Shown piece by piece: positions 1 to 6,102 of a stretch of 10,683 nt of DNA (the first letter of the stretch is position 1; each line of letters opens with the position of its first letter). This DNA is from an uncultured Bifidobacterium sp. (GTDB lineage: Bacteria; Actinomycetota; Actinomycetes; Actinomycetales; Bifidobacteriaceae): assembly GCA_937876495.1 (NCBI GenBank), contig CALEGL010000029.1, positions 1-10,683 of the forward strand, read 5' to 3'. A program made the translations under genes and the position numbers. Below the pieces are notes generated by a model. It searched no databases, had not been told where the DNA came from, and saw only the letters and a list, made by a program, of their open reading frames with translations.

Positions 1-22
1 CACCCATCATCTTCCCGCTCAT
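1..22 (-). CDS. Possible first codons of a further gene, cut by the window edge
   Basis: On the minus strand an ATG at 22-20 follows an AAAAGGGA ribosome-binding-like sequence (28-35) with 5 bases between. It would read M-S-G-K-M-M-G before the window ends. It lies 54 bases past the stop of the YesL-family gene and in the same direction, as a next operon member would. Seven residues are too few to name a product. The call rests only on the start signal and on position. Confidence 0.35.
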
Positions 23-76
23 CTCGTTCCCTTTTCCATTTCCCGTCCATCTCTCACATTCCATCCGCCCGCGCAT

Positions 77-826
77 TCATCGCGCATCCTTCTTCGGCGT
101 CGGACTCCCCGCCGCCGGTTCCGCGGATCCCATCGGATCCATATCCGATGCCGTCATCTCCCGCGTCGCGTCCTCCGCCGCAGCGGGGCCCGTCGCATCG
201 GGATCCTTTCCCGAAGCCTCCGCCGCCTTCCTGACATAGGGCATGAACACGCGCTCGAGGATCGGCGTATGCAGCATGACCAGCGTCCCGTAGCCCAGCA
301 GGAACAGCAGGTACAGCCCCTGGGGCAGATACACCCACGAGGCGATGACGATGGCGACGTACACGACGTCCATGGCGATCATCGCCAGGGTGGCGCCGAT
401 ATGGGAGATTCCCACCACGTAGGCGTTCGCCAGCGTCCCGCCGACGGTGTTGTCGAAGCGCGCCTGGAAGGCCCATACCCATTCGAATCCCACAAGCCAC
501 AGAATCCCCACGGCGAAAAGCGGGACGTAGACGAGCGTCGTATGCACGGTGAGGGCCACGAGCACGACAGCGGCCGCGACCGGCCCGAACACCAGCCACA
601 GCAGCGTGGACTTCATGAAGTCGGAGCGGAAGGCCCGGAAATAGTTGGAGGTCACATGCCCCTGGCCGATGATGGACCGGCGGGCGGCGTCATGCCCCGC
701 CGTCACCGCCGCCCCCAGGGTGACCACCGGCAGGCTGGTGACCGCCATGAGGATGGTGAGCCAGATGGCGTCGGTGGTGCTCTCCAGACCGCGCATGAAA
801 CGCGAATCAGGCGACAGGAACGACAT
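77..826 (-). CDS. YesL/DUF624-family integral membrane protein
   Basis: A 249-residue membrane protein. DUF624 (YesL) proteins are commonly encoded beside binding-protein-dependent oligosaccharide importers; their exact role is not settled. The family pattern is visible: an N-terminal hydrophobic segment with SLPVVTLGAA (31-40) followed by a charged stretch and NYFRAFRSDF (61-70). Hydrophobic segments lie at about 18-42, 73-95, 98-120, 140-165 and 168-190. A hydrophilic tail from about residue 200 is rich in Ala, Asp, Glu and Pro and looks poorly conserved. The ATG at 826 was chosen because AAGGAGG (833-839, minus strand) sits 6 bases upstream. The reading frame stays open to an ATG at 955, but that extension is Arg-rich and lacks such a site. 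It follows the MalG-type permease by 280 bases, probably in the same transcript. Family call is firm; function is not. Confidence 0.85.
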   Translation of the reverse strand: MSFLSPDSRFMRGLESTTDAIWLTILMAVTSLPVVTLGAAVTAGHDAARRSIIGQGHVTSNYFRAFRSDFMKSTLLWLVFGPVAAAVVLVALTVHTTLVYVPLFAVGILWLVGFEWVWAFQARFDNTVGGTLANAYVVGISHIGATLAMIAMDVVYVAIVIASWVYLPQGLYLLFLLGYGTLVMLHTPILERVFMPYVRKAAEASGKDPDATGPAAAEDATREMTASDMDPMGSAEPAAGSPTPKKDAR

Positions 827-1106
827 GGACGACCTCCTTGCTGCTTTCCGCGACGTCGGGCCGCCGCTCGGAACGCGACGACGACCCGCGCCGGACGAAT
901 CCCACTCCCGCGCGCGGCCACGGTCATCCGTGCACGGCCACACGAAGACGGCCATCCGTCGGCATCGCGGAACGACGAATACGGATGAAGGTACGGGCCG
1001 CGAGCGCGACGACGCACCTTCATGCTACGGGCCCCTCCCCCACGGCTCCGTGACGCGTCTCAGGGACGCGCCCGGTCCGGGGCCAGGAACCCTTGGACCC
1101 ACGGCC
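827..1106. other. Gap between permease and YesL genes: GC-rich, only weak hairpins
   Basis: I see no convincing gene here. The gap holds a 6-bp perfect stem CGCGTC/GACGCG with a 5-base loop (1054-1070), 37 bases past the MalG-type stop. It also holds an 8-bp inverted repeat ATGAAGGT (985-992) / ACCTTCAT (1016-1023) with a 23-base spacer. Neither is followed by a T tract on the minus strand, so they could be attenuating or RNA-stabilising structures rather than terminators. No clear promoter was found for the YesL-family gene. Confidence 0.4.
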
Positions 1107-1946
1107 TCAGCCCTTGACGGCGCCGGCCATGACCCCCTTGATGATGTACTTCTGGCACAGCAGGTAGAACACAATGATCGGGATTATGGCCAGCACGAGG
1201 CAGCCCATCATGGCGCCGATGTCCACCGAACCGTAACCGCCCTTGAGGTACTGGACGGCGATCGAGATCGTCTTGTACTTGTCCAGGTCGTCGATGGTCA
1301 GATACGGAAGCAGGTAGTCGTTCCAGATCCACATGGTCTGCAGGATGGCCACCGAGATGATGGACGGCCGCATGATCGGCACGACGATCTGGAAGAACAG
1401 CCTGGGAACGCTCGCGCCGTCGATCATGGCGGACTCCTCGAGCTCCTGCGGGATGCCCTTGATGACGCCGGTGAAGATGAACACCGCAAGACCCGCGCCG
1501 AAGCCGAGATAGATGATCCACAGGCCCCACGGGGTGTTGAGCCCCAGGGTGTCCGCCAGCTTCGACAGCGTGAACATCACCATCTGGAAGGGGACGATCA
1601 TGTTGAACAGGAACAGCATGTACAGCAGTTTGGCCGCCCAGTTGTCGACACGCACGATCCACCAGGCGCACATCGACGTGCACAGGAGGATGAGGATGAC
1701 CGAACCCACAGTGATGACCACCGTCCAGATGAAGCTGTCGAAGAACCCGGTGAGCTCGACGCCCCGCACGTAGTTCTCCAGGCCCGCCCACGACTCCTTG
1801 TTCGGCAGGGAGAAGGGGTTCGCGGAGATGTACACCTTCTTCTTGAAGGAGTTGACGACCACCAGGACGATGGGGAAGATCCATGCCAGCGAGATGACGG
1901 TGAAGAACGCCGTCCACAGACCCGAATGCCTGACCTTGTCGCTCAT
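1107..1946 (-). CDS. Carbohydrate ABC transporter permease, MalG-type
   Basis: A 279-residue inner permease of a CUT1-type sugar importer, which with the MalF-type partner forms the transmembrane channel. About six hydrophobic segments are visible (roughly 12-32, 72-98, 104-126, 138-162, 193-213 and 243-264). The conserved cytoplasmic EAA loop that docks the ATPase is at about 170-190 (EESAMIDGASVPRLFFQIVV). The length and the WNDYLLPYLTI segment after the loop are typical of MalG-like permeases. The ATG at 1946 has GGGAGG (1954-1959) 7 bases upstream. It overlaps the stop of the upstream permease by 4 bases (ATGA), so translation is likely coupled. No ATP-binding protein gene is present nearby, so an MsmK-like shared ATPase elsewhere is inferred. 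The substrate cannot be read from the permease; an oligosaccharide is likely. Confidence 0.95.
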   Translation of the reverse strand: MSDKVRHSGLWTAFFTVISLAWIFPIVLVVVNSFKKKVYISANPFSLPNKESWAGLENYVRGVELTGFFDSFIWTVVITVGSVILILLCTSMCAWWIVRVDNWAAKLLYMLFLFNMIVPFQMVMFTLSKLADTLGLNTPWGLWIIYLGFGAGLAVFIFTGVIKGIPQELEESAMIDGASVPRLFFQIVVPIMRPSIISVAILQTMWIWNDYLLPYLTIDDLDKYKTISIAVQYLKGGYGSVDIGAMMGCLVLAIIPIIVFYLLCQKYIIKGVMAGAVKG

Positions 1947-2797
1947 GCCGACACCTCCCTGCTTCTCGTGAGCTTGTTCTGGACGAGAGAGATGACCGCG
2001 ACGATGATGAAGAACACCACGGCCTTGGCCTGTCCGACGCCCTCATATCCGAAGCGCCCGTAGAACGTCCGGTAGATGTTCAGGGCGAGCAGTTCGGACT
2101 TGTACGACGGAGCGCCTCCGGTGAGCGCGAGGTTCTGGTCGAAGAGCTTGAATCCGTTGGTCACCGTCAGGAAGGTGCATACGGTGATCGAGGGCATCAT
2201 CAGCGGGATGGTCACGCGGAACAGCGTCTGCCGCGAGCTGGCTCCATCCACGGCCGCCGCCTCGAGCACATCCGTCGGTAGGCTCTGCAGACCGGCGATG
2301 TAGATGATCATCATGTACCCGATCTGCTGCCAGCAGACGAGGATGACCATGCCCCAGAAGCCGTACGTCCCGGAGTAGGTGATCGACCGCCCCCAGTGCG
2401 CGAGCACGCCGTTGAGCAGCAGCATCCACACGTAGCCCAGGATGATGCCGCCGATGAGGTTCGGCATGAAGAACACCGAACGGAAGAGCGTCGACCCCTT
2501 GATCGCCTTCGTCAGCATGTAGGCGATGGCGAAGGCGAGCACGTTGATGACCACCGTGGTGATGATCGTGAACGCCGTCGTGTACCACAGCGCATGGATG
2601 AAGTCGGGATCCGAGAACACCTTCGTGTAGTTCCTCGTCCCCACGAACTTCGCGTCCGTGACCGTGCTGAACTTGCAGAAGCTCAGATACACGCCCAGGA
2701 CGAAGGGGATGAGGAAACCAATGAGGAACGCGGCGAAGGTGGGCAGCGCAAACAGGGCCCACCACCGTCGTATCGTCTTTCCAGCCATAGAAATCAT
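1943..2797 (-). CDS. Carbohydrate ABC transporter permease, MalF-type
   Basis: A 284-residue permease, first gene of the minus-strand transporter operon and partner of the MalG-type protein. A hydrophobic N-terminal segment (13-38, ending GVYLSF) precedes an extracytoplasmic stretch FVGTRNYTKVFSDPDF (51-66). More hydrophobic segments follow at about 72-96, 107-130, 147-170, 203-215 and 256-272. The EAA loop is at 179-199 (EAAAVDGASSRQTLFRVTIP), and the family-typical LTGGAP is at 225-230. The length is short relative to E. coli MalF, as usual for CUT1 permeases of Gram-positive bacteria. ATG at 2797 or 2788 are both possible; a GGAGGAG purine run at about 2813-2819 serves either, though the spacing is on the long side for 2797. 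Its own promoter and an operator lie upstream (2903-2939), diverging from the LacI-type gene. Confidence 0.95.
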   Translation of the reverse strand: MISMAGKTIRRWWALFALPTFAAFLIGFLIPFVLGVYLSFCKFSTVTDAKFVGTRNYTKVFSDPDFIHALWYTTAFTIITTVVINVLAFAIAYMLTKAIKGSTLFRSVFFMPNLIGGIILGYVWMLLLNGVLAHWGRSITYSGTYGFWGMVILVCWQQIGYMMIIYIAGLQSLPTDVLEAAAVDGASSRQTLFRVTIPLMMPSITVCTFLTVTNGFKLFDQNLALTGGAPSYKSELLALNIYRTFYGRFGYEGVGQAKAVVFFIIVAVISLVQNKLTRSREVSA

Positions 2798-2902
2798 TGC
2801 GCGCCCACTTTCTCCTCCTCGAGTAGGGTTCCGCGGGAATTCCCTCGTCGTGGCCCGTCATCCTCGGCAGGCGCGGAGTCATTGGGATTCCGTTGGGGCA
2901 CC

Positions 2903-2931
2903 AGCGTATCACCTTCGAGGCGAAAATCAAA
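2903..2931 (-). promoter_or_regulatory. Predicted promoter of the permease operon
   Basis: On the minus strand, TTTGAT (2926-2931) could be the -35 and TACGCT (2903-2908) the -10, with 17 bases between. TG at 2910-2911 gives an extended -10 (TGA then TACGCT). The -35 lies within an operator-like palindrome, as at the binding-protein promoter. The -10 matches the consensus at only 3 of 6 positions, so the call leans on spacing, the TG and the matching arrangement elsewhere. Confidence 0.45.
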
Positions 2932-2939
2932 CGTTGTCA
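2926..2939 (-). promoter_or_regulatory. LacI-type operator-like site A
   Basis: Minus strand reads TGACAACGTTTGAT, a partial palindrome centred on the CG at 2932-2933. This is the classic arrangement for LacI/GalR proteins whose hinge helices insert at a central CpG. It overlaps the proposed -35 of the permease promoter, so binding should block transcription. It resembles the site at 6022-6035, with which it shares TGACAACGT. Confidence 0.55.
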
Positions 2940-2962
2940 TTGCCGCGGGTCAGAAGCGTGCA

Positions 2963-2991
2963 TTCCGAGCGCGTCGCACCCGCGCTATGAT
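2963..2991 (+). promoter_or_regulatory. Predicted promoter of the first LacI-type gene
   Basis: TATGAT (2986-2991) is a 5-of-6 match to the -10 consensus. TTCCGA (2963-2968) is a weak -35 at 17-base spacing. The stretch CTATGATGGATTTA (2985-2998) recurs as CTATCCTTGATTTA (6036-6049) ahead of the second LacI gene. That suggests a conserved core promoter and start region. Initiation would be expected in or near GATTTA. Confidence 0.45.
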
Positions 2992-3036
2992 GGATTTATC
3001 AAGGAAACAGTGGCGTTCCCGCGAACCATGGGATAC

Positions 3037-3050
3037 TGCAAACGTTGGAG
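3037..3050 (+). promoter_or_regulatory. LacI-type operator-like site B
   Basis: TGCAAACGTTGGAG, with the left half matching the strong site at 10513-10528 and a degenerate right half around a central CG (3043-3044). It lies about 45 bases downstream of the proposed -10 of the first LacI gene and ahead of its start codon. That position would suit autoregulation by roadblock. Confidence 0.45.
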
Positions 3051-3081
3051 TTTTCACGTCCCCATGGTTCACGGCCTCGAT

Positions 3082-3088
3082 GGGGAGG
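3082..3088 (+). promoter_or_regulatory. Ribosome binding site that fixes the TTG start of the first LacI gene
   Basis: GGGGAGG stands 6 bases ahead of TTG at 3095. The alternative in-frame ATG (3080-3082) overlaps this sequence and has nothing like a ribosome binding site before it, so the TTG is preferred. Confidence 0.7.
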
Positions 3089-3094
3089 TCCACT

Positions 3095-4126
3095 TTGGCG
3101 GTCAGTATCCAGGACGTGGCGCGCATGGCCCACGTCTCCGTGTCCACGGTGTCCCGGTCCTTCACCAAGCCGGACATGGTGTCCGCGGCGACCAGAAGGA
3201 AGGTGCTGGACATCGCCGACCAGCTCAACTTCTCGATATCGCGGTCGGCCGCCGCGCTGAAGTCGGGGCGGGCGATGCGCGTGGCGCTTCTTATGAGCGA
3301 CCAACTGCGCCTCTGGTTCAACGCCTCCGTCACCGAGGGACTCAACGAGGTGCTGCATCCGGCCGGCTACGACCTATCGATCTTCCAGATCTCCAGCGTC
3401 GAGGAAAGGCACGGGTTCTTCTCCATGCTTCCCGTGCGGCGCAACGCCGACGCGGTCATCGTCGCATCCTTCGGGGTGGATTCGCAGGAGCTCACGCGTC
3501 TCGAGGACGTCGGGGTCCCCATCGTGGGGATCAACTGCGTCAATCCCCAGGACGCCGGATTCTCGGCCGCCGTCAACATCGACGACGAGCAGGGGTCGCG
3601 GCTGATGGCACGCCATCTTCTCGGCCTCGGCCACACATCCATCGCCTACGTGCGGACGTCCCGCGCCGTCTCCCTGCACTTCAGCGTGCAGAGACGCTAC
3701 GAATCCTTCGTGGAATGCTGTCGGGAGGGCGGCGTTGACCCGACGACCGTCGTCGCCGACGACGGACCCGACCGCGTCAGCCGGATCCTCACCTCCCTGA
3801 TGAGCCTTCCGACCATGCCCACGGCGGTGGTGTGCCAGGAGGATGCGATCGCCGTCCCCCTGCTGTTCCAGCTGCTGCGCGCCGGCGTGCGGGTGCCGGG
3901 AGACGTTTCGGTGGCCGGATACGATGACGCGTTCTATGCCGCCGATATCGGGCTCACCACCATCCGGCAGGATCCCCTGTCGCTGGCGCGTGAAGCGGGA
4001 CGCAAGACCCTGGAGCTCATCGAGGGGCACGACGTCGACGACCCCTTCGACGTCGTGCCCGCGGAGCTCGTCATCCGCTCGAGCACGACCGCCCGTTCCG
4101 CGGGAAGGGCCTCCGCCTCCATCTGA
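3095..4126 (+). CDS. LacI-family transcriptional regulator, first copy
   Basis: A 343-residue regulator, probably a sugar-responsive repressor. The N-terminal helix-turn-helix covers about residues 5-24 (IQDVARMAHVSVSTVSRSF). The hinge segment SRSAAALKSG (47-56) contains the family's A-x-x-L-x-x-G-like pattern. The rest is a periplasmic-binding-protein-like sensor domain with family landmarks: VALLM after the hinge, DAVIVAS, GVPIVGIN, AVNIDDEQGSRLMARHLLGLGH, PTAVVCQEDAIAVPLL, VPGDVSVAGYDDAFYAADIGLTTIRQD. The TTG start leaves the usual few residues before the first helix. It sits between the two halves of the importer, divergent from the permeases and convergent with the binding-protein gene, so control of both is inferred. 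It is a paralogue of the regulator at 6103-7191, most alike in the DNA-binding part. Family is certain; effector and targets are not. Confidence 0.95.
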   Translation: MAVSIQDVARMAHVSVSTVSRSFTKPDMVSAATRRKVLDIADQLNFSISRSAAALKSGRAMRVALLMSDQLRLWFNASVTEGLNEVLHPAGYDLSIFQISSVEERHGFFSMLPVRRNADAVIVASFGVDSQELTRLEDVGVPIVGINCVNPQDAGFSAAVNIDDEQGSRLMARHLLGLGHTSIAYVRTSRAVSLHFSVQRRYESFVECCREGGVDPTTVVADDGPDRVSRILTSLMSLPTMPTAVVCQEDAIAVPLLFQLLRAGVRVPGDVSVAGYDDAFYAADIGLTTIRQDPLSLAREAGRKTLELIEGHDVDDPFDVVPAELVIRSSTTARSAGRASASI

Positions 4127-4143
4127 CGTCCTCGCCGGCCCCT

Positions 4144-4157
4144 GACCCGTTCGGGTC
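4144..4157 (+). other. Small hairpin after the first LacI gene
   Basis: GACCC GTTC GGGTC forms a 5-bp stem with a 4-base loop, 17 bases past the regulator's stop. No T tract follows. It may be part of the termination region but is weak beside the larger hairpin at 4223-4265. Confidence 0.3.
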
Positions 4158-4183
4158 TGCAGCACGGATGCGCAGGGCACCGG

Positions 4184-4224
4184 CATACGAATACGGCGCG
4201 CGAACGCTGCATAAGAATACGGCG
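4184..4224 (+). repeat. Pair of 15-bp direct repeats
   Basis: CATACGAATACGGCG (4184-4198) recurs as CATAAGAATACGGCG (4210-4224), with one mismatch and 26 bases from start to start. The second copy touches the foot of the large inverted repeat. The pair could be a small duplication in non-coding DNA. There is no sign of a longer array. Confidence 0.5.
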
Positions 4225-4265
4225 AAGGGGCCATCCCGGGGGAGGTTTCCGGGATGGCCCCTTCG
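4223..4265. terminator. Strong bidirectional terminator-like hairpin between convergent genes
   Basis: CGAAGGGGCCATCCCGG (4223-4239) is perfectly complementary to 4249-4265, giving a 17-bp stem with a 9-base loop. It stands between the 3' ends of the first LacI gene and the binding-protein gene and could serve both strands. On the minus strand it is followed by a T-richer stretch (CCGTATTCTTATG). Neither side has a real T run, so termination is inferred from stem strength and position. Confidence 0.7.
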
Positions 4266-4286
4266 ACGTCACGGCCGGCGAATCAC

Positions 4287-4317
4287 CGCCTCATCGACGA
4301 AGTTCATCGATGAGGCG
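4287..4317. terminator. Second hairpin after the binding-protein gene
   Basis: CGCCTCATCGA (4287-4297) pairs perfectly with TCGATGAGGCG (4307-4317), an 11-bp stem with a 9-base loop. It begins 41 bases past the binding-protein stop in the minus direction and precedes the larger hairpin. It may act as a 3'-end stabiliser or as the first of two tandem terminators. No T tract follows. Confidence 0.45.
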
Positions 4318-4357
4318 CGAACCCGTCGCCCGCCGTCCTTGGGCTTTCGCCCTTGGA

Positions 4358-5686
4358 TCAGGATTGGTTCGCCGAGGCGTACTCGGTGGCCCATCCGTCG
4401 ACGAACGCGGTCTTGACGGCGCTCCACGAACCCGTCTTCTGGGCGTACTCGAGGAGGGCGTTGCCCAGGTCGTTCTTCCACTGCTCGGACGGCATCATGG
4501 TGAAGTTCCAGCTCACCTGCGTCTTCCCGGACTTCTGGTCGGCGACCGCTGCCTGCGTCAGCGGGTTGTCGCTGGTCTCGTCGCTGAAGGTCTTGAACGG
4601 CGTGGTGAAGCCCATGGTCTGGCTCAGCGTATCCTTGCCGGTCTTGGAGGTGATGACCCACTTGAGGAACGCCGCGGTGGCCTTCTGGTCGGCATCGGAG
4701 GCGTGCGAGTTGATGCACCAGTAGTTCTCGGAGCCGGTGGCCAGACCCTCGTTGGCGTCATCCACGCCGAAGTAGATCGGCATCATGCTGATGGAGGAGG
4801 CCTTCATGCCGGCCTTCTGCAGATCGCTCCACGCCCAGGTGCCGTTCTGGTAGAAGACCGCCTGGCCGAGCGCGAACTCGGAGGTCGCATCGTCGCCCGT
4901 CTTGGAGCTCAGCTGCGTGCGGTCCGTGGTGGAGTCGGTCAGATACATGTCGAAGACCTTCTTGTACTCCGGCAGATAGGTGCCCTTGATCTTCGAGGGC
5001 TGCTTGGTGACGTTGTCGGCCTTGAACTCGTAGTAGAGCGGAAGGTTCGCCAGATGCGTCTTGAAGCGCCAGTCGGAGCTGGAGTCGAATCCGGCCGAGG
5101 TGAAGGCCCCCTTGACGCCCAGCTCGCTCTTGCGCGCCTGGATGTCATCGGCCACGGCCTTGAGCGTCTTGAACGAGTCGATCTGGTCCACCGAGGTGAC
5201 CACGGCGTTGGACAGCTTGAAGTACTTGTTGAGCAGGGTCTTGTTGTAGATCAGGCCGTAGGTCTCCATGACGTAGGGGACGCCGACGACCTTGCTGCCG
5301 TCCTTGAGGGCGACGCTCTTGTTCTGAAGCTCCTTGTAGACGGCGGTGTTCGACATGTCCGCCGTGTAGTCCTTCCAGTTCGCGTACCCGACCGGGCCGT
5401 TGACCTGGAAGAGCGTGGGGGCGTTGGACTTCGCCATCTCGCTCTTGAGCTTCTGCTCGTAGGTGTCCGAGGCGGCCGTCTCGACCGTGACCTGGACGCC
5501 GGTCTGCTTCGTGTAGTCCTTCGCCAGGGTCTTCCAGTCTGTGGCGACCTCCGGCTTGAAGTTCAGATAGTAGACCTTGCCGGTCGAATCCGATGAGCTG
5601 GAGCTGCCGCACGCGGCGAGCGCACCCAGCGACATTGCCGCCACGGCGGCCATCGCCACAACGGATTTCACTGTTCGATTCATCAT
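4358..5686 (-). CDS. Sugar ABC transporter solute-binding lipoprotein (SBP family 1)
   Basis: A 442-residue extracytoplasmic binding protein that captures the substrate for the MalF/MalG-type permeases. The signal peptide has an Arg/Lys start (NRTVK), a hydrophobic core (9-22) and a lipobox LAAC with the lipidated Cys at 26, followed by a Ser-rich linker. The mature part has family 1 landmarks: GVPYVMETYGLIYNKTLL (135-152), FALGQAVFYQNGTWAW (271-286), ENYWCINSHASDADQKATAA (320-339), and KWVITSKTGKDTL with TMGFTTPF (342-364). Aromatic residues (YLNF at 40-43, Trp51, Trp284, Trp286, Trp323) could line a sugar-binding cleft; this is inference. Start at 5686 or 5683 (MM); AAAGG lies a few bases upstream. 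The gene is monocistronic and separated from its permeases by the first LacI gene. The promoter with operator is at 5776-5812. The substrate is not readable from sequence. Confidence 0.95.
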   Translation of the reverse strand: MMNRTVKSVVAMAAVAAMSLGALAACGSSSSSDSTGKVYYLNFKPEVATDWKTLAKDYTKQTGVQVTVETAASDTYEQKLKSEMAKSNAPTLFQVNGPVGYANWKDYTADMSNTAVYKELQNKSVALKDGSKVVGVPYVMETYGLIYNKTLLNKYFKLSNAVVTSVDQIDSFKTLKAVADDIQARKSELGVKGAFTSAGFDSSSDWRFKTHLANLPLYYEFKADNVTKQPSKIKGTYLPEYKKVFDMYLTDSTTDRTQLSSKTGDDATSEFALGQAVFYQNGTWAWSDLQKAGMKASSISMMPIYFGVDDANEGLATGSENYWCINSHASDADQKATAAFLKWVITSKTGKDTLSQTMGFTTPFKTFSDETSDNPLTQAAVADQKSGKTQVSWNFTMMPSEQWKNDLGNALLEYAQKTGSWSAVKTAFVDGWATEYASANQS

Positions 5687-5775
5687 TGAACCTTTCTCTT
5701 CCGTGAGCCGGACGCCGCGCGCCTTTGGGTCTTGCGCCCCATAAACGCGACGCCTCTTGAGTCCGACAGCTATCC

Positions 5776-5804
5776 ATTATGCACGATATCCGACGGTTTG
5801 CAAA
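5776..5804 (-). promoter_or_regulatory. Predicted promoter of the binding-protein gene
   Basis: On the minus strand TTTGCA (5799-5804) and CATAAT (5776-5781) make a -35/-10 pair with 17-base spacing; the -10 matches at 5 of 6 positions. The -35 is the downstream half of operator-like site C, so a bound repressor should occlude polymerase. This is the most convincing promoter in the window together with the one at 10513-10542. Confidence 0.6.
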
Positions 5805-5812
5805 CGATGGCA
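5799..5812 (-). promoter_or_regulatory. LacI-type operator-like site C
   Basis: Minus strand reads TGCCATCGTTTGCA, with half-sites matching at 5 of 7 positions around a central CG (5805-5806). It covers the -35 of the binding-protein promoter. Confidence 0.55.
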
Positions 5813-6021
5813 GAGCATTTGGACGCCGCGCCGGCAAGTCCCGCAAACGACAGGGGCCGTGGGGCCGCCGTCCCGACTTCCGGGCGGCGATGCGCGGATG
5901 CGCAAGGCCGCTTCCATCGGAAGTCACCCCGGTGCGGCACCACCCCCCAATGGCGGCGACGGCCTCATGCGAGCGGCGACGGACGAAGTCGAAACGTCCT
6001 GACCTGGATGCGTGTCCCCTC

Positions 6022-6035
6022 TGACAACGTATGCA
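6022..6035 (+). promoter_or_regulatory. LacI-type operator-like site D
   Basis: TGACAACGTATGCA combines the left half of site A with the right half of the strong site at 10513-10528, around the CG at 6028-6029. It ends one base before the proposed -10 of the second LacI gene, where it would block that promoter. Autoregulation or cross-regulation is inferred. Confidence 0.5.
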
Positions 6036-6036
6036 C

Positions 6037-6042
6037 TATCCT
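6037..6042 (+). promoter_or_regulatory. Possible -10 of the second LacI gene
   Basis: TATCCT (4 of 6 consensus positions) lies in the segment CTATCCTTGATTTA shared with the promoter of the first LacI gene. I find no good -35; the strength of the call is the shared core and its position 60 bases before the start codon. Confidence 0.35.
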
Positions 6043-6102
6043 TGATTTAGTCCGGGCACACCATGGAGGTGGGTCCACGCATCCATCCGATGAAGGGTCG
6101 AT

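Larger units (their letters stand above)
2798..3094. other. Divergent regulatory region between permease operon and first LacI gene
   Basis: This gap holds the ribosome binding sites of both flanking genes, a leftward promoter with an operator over its -35 (2903-2939), a rightward -10 (2986-2991) and a second operator-like site downstream of that -10 (3037-3050). No gene is supported. The plus-strand frame of the regulator stays open leftward far into the permease gene, but that part is the permease read antisense. Confidence 0.6.
5687..6102. other. Divergent regulatory region between binding-protein and second LacI gene
   Basis: This 416-base gap carries a leftward promoter with operator for the binding-protein gene at one end (5776-5812), and an operator plus -10 for the second LacI gene at the other (6022-6042). 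Between about 5815 and 6010 I see GC-rich DNA with no supported gene: the short open frames there have no ribosome binding site or recognisable protein. The binding-protein transcript would have a leader of roughly 80 bases; the LacI leader would be roughly 55. Confidence 0.6.

Noticed and set aside
827..955. N-terminal extension of the YesL-family protein to ATG 955
   Set aside because: The 43 extra residues are Arg-rich with no similarity to the family, and AAGGAGG sits correctly before the ATG at 826.
645..2063. Long plus-strand open frame opposite the YesL and MalG-type genes
   Set aside because: It is the antisense of real genes, rich in His, Asp, Glu and Arg in a low-complexity way typical of GC-rich shadow frames, and has no recognisable domain.
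2396..3094. Upstream extension of the first LacI frame
   Set aside because: The frame is open but is the permease gene read antisense; the helix-turn-helix begins a few residues after the TTG at 3095, which has its own ribosome binding site.
3374..4234. 286-codon minus-strand open frame opposite the first LacI gene
   Set aside because: The LacI reading is unambiguous across the region; this frame shows no family and no ribosome binding site.
4350..4372. Possible hairpin TTGGGC TTTC GCCC just after the binding-protein stop
   Set aside because: Only four base pairs before two mismatches; the neighbouring stems are far stronger.
4310..5596. 428-codon plus-strand open frame opposite the binding-protein gene
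   Set aside because: The minus strand encodes a complete lipoprotein with signal peptide and family motifs; the opposite frame is Val/Leu/Gly-rich with no domain and no start signal.
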